This document shows, in pieces, positions 16,505-24,884 of a stretch of 58,108 nucleotides of DNA. The stretch lies in NCBI GenBank assembly GCA_021822985.1, contig JAKAPZ010000002.1, forward strand, positions 1 to 58,108, read 5' to 3'. Both the position numbers and the translations under genes were made by a program. The stretch is from Thermoplasmata archaeon. GTDB taxonomy: Archaea > Thermoplasmatota > Thermoplasmata > Thermoplasmatales > Thermoplasmataceae. The notes beneath the pieces are model-generated. The model made no database searches, had not been told where the DNA came from, and saw only the letters and a list, made by a program, of their open reading frames with translations. Each line of letters begins with the position of its first letter. The first letter of the stretch is position 1.

Positions 16505-16942
16505 GTCTATTTTTCTCTATTACAATTTATTGATTTTTTTTACACCAATAAGTCAATTGTCGTTTAATTTCAGGGATTCCTGTGTGCACATATGCAGAAT
16601 AATCGGGGGGGCAATATGATCTATTCAGTTAAAATGGTGATCTTCTTCACTGCATGCTTTATTTTGGTGAGTGCATCAAATACAATATCATACATAATAT
16701 AAGACCTGAGATTTAATGCTCTCTTCATACTCCCACGATCAACTGTAAACTTCAGTTCCTTCTCCAACCATTGCCCAAGTATATGGCTTCTTGCCTGACC
16801 TTTCCAGTCTCTTTATCCTTTTAGTTCCTAGCCCTTGTACATGTGACTTTATCCCCTAAATCTGCCTTATGGTAAGGGTAAATGTAGTGCTATTTAAAGG
16901 GAAGATGAGTATGATGAAGTATTGAATTAACTTGTATTGATA
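16505..16942. other. Intergenic region with a decayed gene
   Basis: Apart from the minus-strand fragment at 16621-16812, these 438 bp hold a short T-rich stretch after ridA (16509-16545) that could end its transcript. No other structure was seen. Confidence 0.4.
16621..16812 (-). pseudogene. Decayed minus-strand gene fragment, unrecognised
   Basis: Sixty-four codons on the minus strand read as natural protein, including QARSHILGQWLEKELKF, VDRGSMKRALNLRSYIMYD and IVFDALTKIKHAVKK, ending at TAG. There is no start codon before the preceding stop at 16813-16815, and the frame upstream (GIKSHVQGLGTKRIKRLE) continues in a different register, so a frameshift is likely. It may be a transposase remnant, but no family motif is visible. 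Confidence 0.4.
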
Positions 16943-17635
16943 TTATGGTTTTATCTGAAATTTATCCGTGAATAATATATAGATACACACCAGAAACGAG
17001 GCAAATACAAAAGAAAACAAGTACCCGTAATCCGGATTCAAGGATATAATTCCATCCTTAAAAAAATAAAAAGCAAATAGTGGTGAGAACAGATAAGAAA
17101 ATGATGCAATTACGATATTCGGTCTCATTCCCATACTTGCATAATTATTCAACAATGCTTCTATGGATAAGGGAAGTAAAAATGAGAACATTATGGTTGT
17201 AGTAATTGCTTGGTTTGTGCTATTGTATATGGCGGAGAGAGACATAATCCCAAAAATTACGAACATGCTCAGAATAGATGGTACAATTAGAAAACTGTAA
17301 TTAAAATAAACAAGTATTAAGGAATTTATTATAAGAATAGGAATAAAAGTAATAAAAGCGGCAATCACTTTGCTTATGGAAATTCTTCTTCTGGACTGAA
17401 ATAGATTCAGTTCAAAAATTTGAATAGACTTATCTCTGAATATTCCGGAACCGACAAATACAGCTGTGACGGGAAAGGAAAGTATAGAACTGTCAAATAT
17501 AAACATAAAATAAGAAGATGAAAGAAACAATGAAGCATACTGAACTAAAACCACTATTAATAGTACTATTTCATAAACTGGGGACGTCATTATGGTCTTT
17601 AAATACCATTTAATAATCTTGCTTAATTTTACCAT
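16943..17635 (-). CDS. ABC-2-type transporter permease subunit
   Basis: The 230-aa protein has six hydrophobic segments and no large loops, as in small ABC-2 permeases of peptide export or bacteriocin immunity systems. It overlaps the ATPase gene by 26 bp and is the last gene of a four-gene AT-rich operon. With its ATPase it would form a dimeric exporter. What it moves is not shown; the exported protein encoded first in the operon, or the removal of a toxic peptide, are the natural guesses. Confidence 0.75.
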   Translation of the reverse strand: MVKLSKIIKWYLKTIMTSPVYEIVLLIVVLVQYASLFLSSSYFMFIFDSSILSFPVTAVFVGSGIFRDKSIQIFELNLFQSRRRISISKVIAAFITFIPILIINSLILVYFNYSFLIVPSILSMFVIFGIMSLSAIYNSTNQAITTTIMFSFLLPLSIEALLNNYASMGMRPNIVIASFSYLFSPLFAFYFFKDGIISLNPDYGYLFSFVFASFLVCIYILFTDKFQIKP

Positions 17636-18452
17636 ATACTTTCCTCAACCCGGCTCTTTTGAACCCTATAACTTTGTGTTCCTTCACAAGCTTGCTAAAT
17701 TCGCCTTCGTTTCCTTCACAAATGTATCTATTTTCTATAGTGTATATAACATTTAATCCAATGTCGGGGAGATCGGGATTTGGTATAACCTCAAATGTTT
17801 TATCGTCGTATAGTTCAGTCATATTTCCCTGCCAAATTAAATTTCCATCATTTAGTATTACATAGGTGTCGCATAATAGTTCCGCTTCATCGATTGATTG
17901 CGTTGCGATAATAAACTCTTTATTGCTTGAGCGTAAATAGTTATAAATTTTTGATCTTACGAAAACATCCAGGTGTGAAAATGGCTCATCAAGGAATAGA
18001 ATGTTATTTTGAGATGCGATTGTTGAAAGAACATATAAAATTTGTTCTTGTCCGGAGGATAATTCATTTATAAAGTCATTCTCGAATCTGTTAATATTTA
18101 ATTCACTAACTAGTTCATCTACTAGTGATTTTCTTCCTCTAATTTCTCTTAGTTCTTTAATGAATGATGAGACTTTAATGTGAAACGGAAACTTTCCTTT
18201 TTCAAAGCAAAAAGAAATGTTATTTTCAACCCATTTGTGATTTTCATAGGATTTGACCCCGTTTATTGCAATACAACCGCCATCCGGTTTAAGCAATCCA
18301 AGTAACATAGATATAATAGTTGTTTTTCCACTCCCATTATGCCCGAGAATTGCTATCCTTTTTCCCTTAATCTCAAATGAAATTCTATTTAAGGCAACAA
18401 CATTACCAAAATATTTCGTTACATTTTCAGCTTTTATATTTATATCTTCCAT
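17610..18452 (-). CDS. ABC transporter ATPase with altered Q- and H-loops
   Basis: Walker A (GHNGSGKTT, about residues 36-44), the signature LSSGQEQ (near 133) and Walker B plus D-loop (ILFLDEPFSHLD, near 152) are intact. At the Q-loop position Glu or another residue replaces Gln (ISFCFEKGKF), and the switch His is Gln (IIATQSIDEAELL). An acidic E-loop in place of the Q-loop is known in LanF-type bacteriocin-immunity ATPases; loss of the switch His suggests slow or unusual ATP hydrolysis. The gene lies 3 bp after the anchored protein and overlaps the permease, so all are cotranscribed. Confidence 0.88.
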   Translation of the reverse strand: MEDINIKAENVTKYFGNVVALNRISFEIKGKRIAILGHNGSGKTTIISMLLGLLKPDGGCIAINGVKSYENHKWVENNISFCFEKGKFPFHIKVSSFIKELREIRGRKSLVDELVSELNINRFENDFINELSSGQEQILYVLSTIASQNNILFLDEPFSHLDVFVRSKIYNYLRSSNKEFIIATQSIDEAELLCDTYVILNDGNLIWQGNMTELYDDKTFEVIPNPDLPDIGLNVIYTIENRYICEGNEGEFSKLVKEHKVIGFKRAGLRKVYGKIKQDY

Positions 18453-18455
18453 AGG

Positions 18456-19313
18456 TCATCTTCTGTATCTTATGATGAATAAAATTATTCCTGAAGCTAT
18501 CAATGCTATGTTAACCGGAAATGCGTTAGAAATTCCATCTAATATCCAACCTTTCCAATTTTGATTGGGCAAAGTATTTCCGGAAACCAGACTTATGGAA
18601 ATAATACTAGAGTATGGTGATATAGGAGTATGATCAGGTGATTTTTGATCGGTTAAATTAAGAAATACAGAAGAATTCATGCTTATTGATAAAGCGCTTA
18701 ATACCTTTGAATGCCCATATTCTATATAACAAATTGATGGCAAATTCGCAAAGTACAAATATGGATTGCCCAAATAATTAGATATAGGACCTTCTAGAGA
18801 TTTATTAACAATTTTGTAAGACCAGTAAGTTGTATTGACACAATTGGAATTAGGGAAAAGTGTCTCATTTAATATATTATACAAAAGAGAATTTGAGGAT
18901 AAAACCGAAGATGATATTTTTGTAATACTCTGCCCAATAAAAGCATTAATCTTGTAATTATTCCTATCTATCCCTATTGGATACCCTAGTCCTGAGCATA
19001 GTATGAACTCTGTAGCCTTTATTTGATGAGAATTTCCTTTAAAACTTACATTAAAAATATATCCATAGGAGTATGTATTACCAGAACTTGAATTTGAAAA
19101 TATTGGACTTGTAGAATAAAATGTAATACTACTCTCGTTCACAAGATTTCCATGATGAGGTATGGGTAAATATGATTCAAAATAGTATGCGCTTACAGGA
19201 AATATTGACATTATGATGCCTGAACATACTAAAATAATAACCAAGGCATTATTAAAAAATTTAATTTGTTTAATTTTTCTTTTACTGGTTCCACTTTTTA
19301 CTGGTTTTTTCAT
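18456..19313 (-). CDS. Membrane-anchored ectodomain protein of the ABC operon
   Basis: About 285 aa with a basic N-terminus (KKPVKSGTSKRKIKQIKF), a first membrane helix (about 24-45), a 200-residue outside domain rich in Ser, Asn and Tyr with N-glycosylation sequons, and a last helix (about 262-281) ending RYRR. No family is recognised. ATG 19313 is preferred to TTG 19319 because GTGAT lies 5 nt before it. It sits between the exported protein and the ATPase, so it may be an accessory, receptor or immunity component of the transporter. Confidence 0.65.
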   Translation of the reverse strand: MKKPVKSGTSKRKIKQIKFFNNALVIILVCSGIIMSIFPVSAYYFESYLPIPHHGNLVNESSITFYSTSPIFSNSSSGNTYSYGYIFNVSFKGNSHQIKATEFILCSGLGYPIGIDRNNYKINAFIGQSITKISSSVLSSNSLLYNILNETLFPNSNCVNTTYWSYKIVNKSLEGPISNYLGNPYLYFANLPSICYIEYGHSKVLSALSISMNSSVFLNLTDQKSPDHTPISPYSSIISISLVSGNTLPNQNWKGWILDGISNAFPVNIALIASGIILFIIRYRR

Positions 19314-19348
19314 CGACAATCACTAAATTATTTCGCTAATGTGTTGGT

Positions 19349-19918
19349 TTAAACTCCAACATTAGCATCTTCTCCAAATGTTACTGAGATAGGGATTGTA
19401 ACTGTTGTGGTACTTCCATCAACGCCATAATAGAAGTTCACTTGGTTGTAACTGTTTGGAGTCAACTTCACATACATTGATCCTGAATGCGAGTTGAAAG
19501 GTGAACTTAATTTCCAATTGGCATTCGAATTAAGAACCAATGAACTTGAGCATGTAATGGCTCCATTATATGAACCACCATCTGGCCAGACTCCACCATT
19601 ATTAAGCGTGTTAAAAGTGTTTGGCCCAATTACAAAAACCAAATTTGCAGTGTCATAGGAAAAGGTCCATTGGTCTGTTACCCATGCCATTTTCATTCCG
19701 AATATATTAGTTCCATATACCTGTAACCAAGCCACATTATTATATTCTACAACGTCAGGTAATGCTTGCTTCCCTACATTCTGAGTCATGTTTGAACTCA
19801 TAGAAACTGTTATTCCCATCCCTACGACCAACAAAACCAAAAATGCTACAAATATGTGTTTAGGTTCCACATAACGTCTAAATCTCTCTCTCTCTTTATT
19901 TTTTAATTTAGTTCTCAT
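19349..19918 (-). CDS. Small exported beta-rich protein, first gene of the ABC operon
   Basis: The 189-aa protein has a charged N-terminus (KLKNKERERFRRYVEPKH) before one hydrophobic helix (about 22-42), then a Trp/Tyr/Asn/Gly-rich exported part with strands such as AWLQVYGTNIFGMKMAW, QVNFYYGVDGSTTTVTIPIS. It has only one Cys and no anchor at the C-terminus, which ends acidic (EDANVGV). No family is recognised. Its place at the head of an operon with an anchored protein and an ABC exporter resembles bacteriocin loci such as that of lactococcin 972, so a secreted toxin or signal is a testable guess. TTATATAAG near 19935-19943 (minus strand) is a likely TATA box of a leaderless mRNA. Confidence 0.6.
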   Translation of the reverse strand: MRTKLKNKERERFRRYVEPKHIFVAFLVLLVVGMGITVSMSSNMTQNVGKQALPDVVEYNNVAWLQVYGTNIFGMKMAWVTDQWTFSYDTANLVFVIGPNTFNTLNNGGVWPDGGSYNGAITCSSSLVLNSNANWKLSSPFNSHSGSMYVKLTPNSYNQVNFYYGVDGSTTTVTIPISVTFGEDANVGV

Positions 19919-20332
19919 TAATCATGTTACTCTTATATAATATATTAATATTATGGTTGTTTATAAGTATTCAGCCATGTGAAATTATCCGGAATTAAAC
20001 CTAAAAGAAATTTTCCCTTCTTTCTAATTGATTCGAGAATACATTATAATCTTGAGAAATCGTCTGTTCCCATCTAGAGTGGAATCCTTAGGATATGTTC
20101 ATATAGATCACAATATACCTAATTGCCCTTCTTGCATGATTGTTTTGGATTCAATGTTTTTCTGTAATAGAAAGAGATATCGTTATATATACCAATACCT
20201 CCAATGACACCTATGGTATCTTCTTTCCATCGCTTGAAGTGACTCTACATGAAGTCATGTCCAGATATCTCACATTCTGAAAAAGGTTTAATCCTGAGTG
20301 GCAATACGGTGTTTACCTTAAATGGTGGAATT
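19919..20332. promoter_or_regulatory. Divergent promoter region, ABC operon and glutamate dehydrogenase
   Basis: The left edge holds the minus-strand TATA box of the exported protein. On the plus strand GTTATATATACC near 20189-20200 is a strong TATA-like element, which would give gdhA a leader of about 110 nt. GGTTTAATC near 20284 is a weaker alternative closer in. GGTGG at 20324-20328 precedes ATG 20333 as Shine-Dalgarno. No other gene is seen in these 414 bp, though an in-frame ATG at 20249 exists. Confidence 0.5.
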
Positions 20333-21583
20333 ATGACAGAAAATCTAGACCCGTTTGAAATAGCGGTAGAACAGCTGGGAAAAGCAGCAAAGATAATGAA
20401 ACTGGATAAGCAGGCGTTTGAAATACTGAAGAGTCCCCAACAGATACTTCAGGTAAGCCTTCCTGTTAGAATGGATAGCGGAGAAGTTAAAGTTTTCACA
20501 GGATTCAGAGTGCACTATAACTCTGCAAGGGGCCCCACGAAAGGCGGAATCAGATTCCACCCTGAGGAGACCATATCAACTGTAAAAGCACTTTCTGCAT
20601 GGATGACATGGAAAACCGCAGTTGTGGATATTCCACTCGGTGGAGCAAAAGGCGGAATTATATGCGATCCAAAAACCATGAGCCAGGGAGAACTTGAGAG
20701 ACTCAGCAGAGCATATGTAAGGGCAATAGGAGAATTCATAGGCCCGGAAGTGGATGTTCCAGCACCTGATGTTTACACAACTCCACAGATAATGGCATGG
20801 ATGATGGATGAATACGAGAACATCACGAGAAGATCCTCACCCGGAGTCATAACAGGAAAACCACTGACACTCGGAGGATCACAGGGAAGGGGAGATGCGA
20901 CAGCAAAAGGCGGAATGTATGTCCTTAAGGTTGGAGCAAAGAAAAAGAATATCGATCTTTCCAAGGCAAGAATTGCAATACAGGGATTTGGAAATGCAGG
21001 ACAGTTTGCACTTAAGCTCGTGAAAGAACACTTTGGCTCAAAAGTCGTCGCAATATCCGACACAAAGGGTGGAATATTCCTTGAGAGCGGAATCGACTAT
21101 GATGCACTTGTAAAACACAAGCAGCAGCATGGCACTGTACAGGACTTCAATGGTGCAAAAAACATCTCAAATGAGGATCTCCTTGAACTTGACGTTGATG
21201 TGCTCATACCTGCAGCCATAGAGAACCAGTTGACCGGAAAGAATGCAGAAAAGATAAAGGCAAAAATCGTACTCGAACTTGCAAACGGCCCAACAACTCC
21301 TGAAGCAGATGTAATACTCCACAAGAACAATGTGCTCGTTCTTCCTGATTTCCTTTCAAACGCAGGGGGAGTGACAGTGTCTTATTTCGAGTGGGTTCAG
21401 AATATGGGCGGATACTACTGGACTGCAGAAGAGGTCTACGAGAAGCTCGACAAGAAAATGACTGCATCAGCAGAAGCTGTTCTTGAAACTGCAGAAAAAT
21501 ACAAAGCAGATCCGAGAATGGGCGCCTATATAATTGCTGTTCAGAGAGTTGCTGACTCTATGAAAGCAAGAGGATGGTACTAA
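20333..21583 (+). CDS. gdhA: Glutamate dehydrogenase (NAD(P)+)
   Basis: The 416-aa protein is a complete hexameric-type glutamate dehydrogenase. [11 protein letters not shown] (near 60-70) and PLGGAKGGI (near 100-107, with the catalytic Lys) form the substrate domain, and GFGNAGQFA (near 218) is the dinucleotide-binding motif. It converts glutamate to 2-oxoglutarate and ammonia, linking amino acid breakdown to the TCA cycle. I use ATG 20333, preceded by GGTGG, because the 28 extra residues from ATG 20249 are not seen in the family. Cofactor preference is not clear from the motif alone. A tRNA-Gly gene follows. Confidence 0.95.
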   Translation: MTENLDPFEIAVEQLGKAAKIMKLDKQAFEILKSPQQILQVSLPVRMDSGEVKVFTGFRVHYNSARGPTKGGIRFHPEETISTVKALSAWMTWKTAVVDIPLGGAKGGIICDPKTMSQGELERLSRAYVRAIGEFIGPEVDVPAPDVYTTPQIMAWMMDEYENITRRSSPGVITGKPLTLGGSQGRGDATAKGGMYVLKVGAKKKNIDLSKARIAIQGFGNAGQFALKLVKEHFGSKVVAISDTKGGIFLESGIDYDALVKHKQQHGTVQDFNGAKNISNEDLLELDVDVLIPAAIENQLTGKNAEKIKAKIVLELANGPTTPEADVILHKNNVLVLPDFLSNAGGVTVSYFEWVQNMGGYYWTAEEVYEKLDKKMTASAEAVLETAEKYKADPRMGAYIIAVQRVADSMKARGWY

Positions 21584-21635
21584 ACCACCCTCCATTTTTA
21601 AAATACCATTCCAGGCCAGCATAGGTTAGTACTGG

Positions 21636-21707
21636 GCGGGAATAGTGTAGTGGTTATCACAGGGGCTTCCCAAGCCCTTAACTCGGGTTCGAATCCCGGT
21701 TCCCGCA
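21636..21707 (+). tRNA. tRNA-Gly (anticodon CCC)
   Basis: The acceptor arms GCGGGAA and TTCCCGC pair fully. The anticodon stem GGGGC/GCCCT encloses the loop TTCCCAA with anticodon CCC, and the T-arm CGGG-TTCGAAT-CCCG is canonical. The discriminator is A and CCA is not encoded. No intron. Confidence 0.95.
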
Positions 21708-21825
21708 TTTCTGAAAAACCAAGTATCCATTTTATGGCAATATACCTTAAACTTAAAACAGCATAATTTAAATAGTCGAGTTTAAAATATAAAAGTATAT
21801 ATTAATAAAAATTGATTACCCATAC

Positions 21826-23160
21826 ATGAAAAGCGCATTTAAAATAGCCTTAGTCATAGTAGTAGTGGCCCTTGTAGTCTCTACAGGGTTTCTTTATGCC
21901 ACTGGCAAACTGAACCTAAACAGCACGAGTACAACAATATACCCATCCACTTCCCCACAGTACAACTCCCCTAACGTGGTAAGTTCTAATCAGGTAAACA
22001 ATTCACTGGGCGGTGGATGGAACCAGACATCTGGATCATCTGCCACTGCAACCAATGCTTCCTCAGGAATAACCACAATCGAAGGTGGAACCTCTACAGG
22101 TCCAGCGGCTAAAGTTGCAGTAAATTCATATGCAATGCCAGGGTACAGCCAGATTGTCGGAGAAATGCCATACCTGTCATTGCAGAATTCCATTTCACAG
22201 TATACTCCTTCAACTACCACTTCCGCTAATTCCAGTTCACCTTTTACCGGAATGACTTCCTTTGAATTTGCAGTATTTCAGCCTTCAAAAGGTGCCGGAC
22301 TCGTAACCGTAGGATACATTTCAGAAAAGAACCAGACTACGATTAACAGAGTATGGTCAGCGATGAACGACAGTGCAAAGAATTCAACAACAGCCAATGT
22401 TTCAAAGGGAATGACATCTTCAGGAACACCATACGTATATGGATTCTTCAAGTCAAACATGTTTAAACATATGTCTAATGCATTCAATGCTACTGGAATG
22501 TATGTAAATGTGATGATCTCAGTCTACTCAAACAATCTCATAATAATACTTCACCTTGCAAACGTCAATACAACAAATGCCTCCATGCTCACTCTTATGA
22601 ACAGTGAGATTACAGTGCTCAAAAATCCATCATCCATCCCATCTCACCCAATATTCATCACATCTGCCCAGATAAAAAATCAGACAGGTATTAATGAGAC
22701 AAATTTCCTGCAGTTGAACATAAACATACAGAATGCTTCATCCATTTACAAGGATTTTGTGAACAGTTCCAATTTGTCCACATCTTCTTCTGAAACAAAT
22801 TATTTGGGTGAGGCTATGTCAAATCTTTCTGCCATAGGGCTTTCCACATACGGAGACAATAAAGGAAATTCCACTGATGTAGTACTTTTGAAGTTTAACA
22901 ACAATTTCAACACTACCATTTTCGACGGTCTTCTTTCAGTCACCAACAACGAATCAAAGGTATTCAGCAGTTCAACACTCAACGGAGCAAAATATGTATT
23001 CTACAGCAACAGTTCAGTCTATTCAAAAACCAATATATCAGTAATGCTCTTTGACTACAAATCATACGTTGGAATAATTGAACTCGTGAATCTGAATGGG
23101 CCACTTGTCTCCCAGTCCGGAATGAAAGTTCTCCTTGGGAATGAGATTTCACTACTGTGA
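21826..23160 (+). CDS. Anchored Ser/Thr/Asn-rich extracellular protein
   Basis: The 444-aa protein has one N-terminal membrane helix (about 5-25, IALVIVVVALVVSTGFLY) and an outside domain that begins with a low-complexity Ser/Thr/Pro/Asn linker (about 30-85) and continues as a folded domain with regular strands and many NST-type sequons. It has no C-terminal helix. No enzyme motif is seen. The gene is convergent with and overlaps by 9 bp the ABC ATPase at 23152, so they share a transcription end but not an operon. An AT-rich stretch with AAAAGTATATATTAATA at 21789-21805 is its likely promoter. Confidence 0.7.
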   Translation: MKSAFKIALVIVVVALVVSTGFLYATGKLNLNSTSTTIYPSTSPQYNSPNVVSSNQVNNSLGGGWNQTSGSSATATNASSGITTIEGGTSTGPAAKVAVNSYAMPGYSQIVGEMPYLSLQNSISQYTPSTTTSANSSSPFTGMTSFEFAVFQPSKGAGLVTVGYISEKNQTTINRVWSAMNDSAKNSTTANVSKGMTSSGTPYVYGFFKSNMFKHMSNAFNATGMYVNVMISVYSNNLIIILHLANVNTTNASMLTLMNSEITVLKNPSSIPSHPIFITSAQIKNQTGINETNFLQLNINIQNASSIYKDFVNSSNLSTSSSETNYLGEAMSNLSAIGLSTYGDNKGNSTDVVLLKFNNNFNTTIFDGLLSVTNNESKVFSSSTLNGAKYVFYSNSSVYSKTNISVMLFDYKSYVGIIELVNLNGPLVSQSGMKVLLGNEISLL

Positions 23161-24036
23161 TCTCATTATTTTTTTATACTCGAGCTCTGCCCGGGTAATT
23201 TTTTCTATATTTTTTAATCTTATTCTGTTTTCAGAAATTGTTTTGAAGAAGCTGTTAAGCATGTCCTCGTTCTCTATCCACGCTGCAAACTTACCATTTT
23301 CCGTGCGTTCAATCCTGAATTGTCCCAGACTCTCCTCTTCGAAGTTTTCGTCTGTTTGAAGTATCAGGAAATATCCTTTTCCATCAAGTTCAAGATCTTC
23401 CCTGATCTCTCCGCCCACAATAAAAATTATTCTGTTGCATATTTTACCTATTATATTGAGGTCATGGGAAGTGACTATGATGAGCCTTTCTTTTTCACTT
23501 TTAAGCTGGTCAATAAGCTTCCCAAACATATCCACGCCCTTTGCATCCATATTATCGGTGGGCTCATCCAGTATGATGATATCCGGAGAACCAACAACTG
23601 CCAGTCCGATGGATAGCCTTTTTTTCTCACCCGATGATAGATCCCTCAAAGGAATATCTTTTTTGGAAAACAGACCTAGAGTTTTCAGATTATTTTCAAT
23701 TTCTTCCCTTGTGCCAGGCACCCCCATTCTCAATTTATAGGCGATTTCAAGCATTTCGTAAGAATTCACATAGGAATAGAGCCATGGATTCTCAATCAGG
23801 GCACCAATTTTCCTGGCACATACCTTATGATTCTCCACAATGTCGATTCCATCCACGAAACTTGATCCTTCGAAGTCGTCAATACAACCTGAAATGATTT
23901 TCAGGAGTGTTGATTTTCCGCTTCCGTTTGGCCCCACTATGCCAATTATGGAATTCTCCATGAGCAGGCTGTGTATATTGATCACCGCTGTACCCCTTAT
24001 GATCCTGCGTAAATTTTTCACTTCGATTGAACTTAT
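23152..24036 (-). CDS. ABC transporter ATPase, probable AUA start
   Basis: Walker A GPNGSGKST, signature LSSGEKKR, Walker B IIILDEPTDNMD and switch His in VTSHDLN are all present. The Q-loop position carries Glu (IGALIENPWLY), as in the BcrA/LanF group. The only standard start is GTG 24021, which removes the first beta-strand. The frame continues upstream as SSIEVKNLRR to ATA 24036, which overlaps the TAA of the permease (ATAA) and follows GGTGA by 6 nt, so AUA is the better start. The protein pairs with the permease at 24033 and an anchored protein at 24884 in one operon. Confidence 0.88.
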   Translation of the reverse strand: MSSIEVKNLRRIIRGTAVINIHSLLMENSIIGIVGPNGSGKSTLLKIISGCIDDFEGSSFVDGIDIVENHKVCARKIGALIENPWLYSYVNSYEMLEIAYKLRMGVPGTREEIENNLKTLGLFSKKDIPLRDLSSGEKKRLSIGLAVVGSPDIIILDEPTDNMDAKGVDMFGKLIDQLKSEKERLIIVTSHDLNIIGKICNRIIFIVGGEIREDLELDGKGYFLILQTDENFEEESLGQFRIERTENGKFAAWIENEDMLNSFFKTISENRIRLKNIEKITRAELEYKKIMRSQ

Positions 24037-24884
24037 GATATCTCACCCCTTCTCATGAAGAATACATAAAGAATGAAAGAAAAAACCGCAGTATAACCCA
24101 GCTGAATATAGATTGAAAGTAGTTCCGCGCTTACGCTGATGCTTGAGAGTGAACCGGTATATACCATGAAATATGGATCAATATTGAGGAACACCAGATA
24201 TGCAACCCTCTGTGCATTGGTGATTATGTAACCGTCATCTAATGTTGTCATGCCTGAAATGAGAAGAGATATTATATTGGTTATGAGCAGAAAAACCACT
24301 ATGAATCCAATGGGACTGTAACTCCCCTTCTTTACGATGCTGCTGAACGCCATGGCCCCTATTGTATCAGTCAGTATGATGAGAAACAGTACAAAGATAT
24401 AATTCACAAAGGCAGGGTTTGGTAAACTCCTGAAAATAATGAGATATGTGATCAATTGAACTAATACAAAAAGAAAGACTGCCAGAATAGATGCTATGTA
24501 GCAGGAAATCAGTTTCGAAAGGAGAAATTCTTCCTTTGAAACAGGCATTGTCATGAAATGGTAAATGTTTTTTGATTCTATATCTGAAGAAATGGAAGTG
24601 GAACCAAAAAAAGATGCAGCCAGTACGGGAAGATAGATAGCTATGCTTGCCCATGCAAAATTGTAAATATCCTCAAGAATGGGCGCCGGATAGTGAGAAA
24701 CCTGTATGAAATTGGGGACGAACTCATTTACAATGGAACGGAGAAAGAATATTGAAAGAACAGACATGAGAAGACTTATAAGCAAAAACAGGGAAAATAT
24801 GTACTTGAATGCATCTGATTTCCTGTAATTCTTAAGGAAAAAAATAACCATGCTCTTGACATTCCAAATCATATTATTGACCAT
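24033..24884 (-). CDS. ABC-2-type transporter permease subunit
   Basis: The 283-aa protein has about six membrane helices, with a cytoplasmic DIESKNIYHFMTMPVSKEEF loop between the second and third, which is typical of ABC-2 permeases. It starts at ATG 24884, overlapping the upstream stop as TAATG and preceded by GGTGATC, so it is translationally coupled to the anchored protein gene. The ATPase follows with a similar overlap. Export of a peptide, lipid or drug is possible; the substrate is unknown. Confidence 0.82.
   Translation of the reverse strand: MVNNMIWNVKSMVIFFLKNYRKSDAFKYIFSLFLLISLLMSVLSIFFLRSIVNEFVPNFIQVSHYPAPILEDIYNFAWASIAIYLPVLAASFFGSTSISSDIESKNIYHFMTMPVSKEEFLLSKLISCYIASILAVFLFVLVQLITYLIIFRSLPNPAFVNYIFVLFLIILTDTIGAMAFSSIVKKGSYSPIGFIVVFLLITNIISLLISGMTTLDDGYIITNAQRVAYLVFLNIDPYFMVYTGSLSSISVSAELLSIYIQLGYTAVFSFILYVFFMRRGEIS
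24037..24047 (-). promoter_or_regulatory. Shine-Dalgarno deciding a second AUA start
   Basis: On the minus strand GGTGA (24047-24043) is followed by GATATC and then ATA (24036-24034), which overlaps the upstream stop codon TAA. No Shine-Dalgarno precedes the GTG at 24021. Confidence 0.5.

Noticed and set aside
20249-20332. N-terminal extension of glutamate dehydrogenase from ATG 20249
   Set aside because: The 28 residues are not part of the family, and GGTGG precedes ATG 20333. The upstream TATA box leaves some doubt, so the stretch may be a leader.
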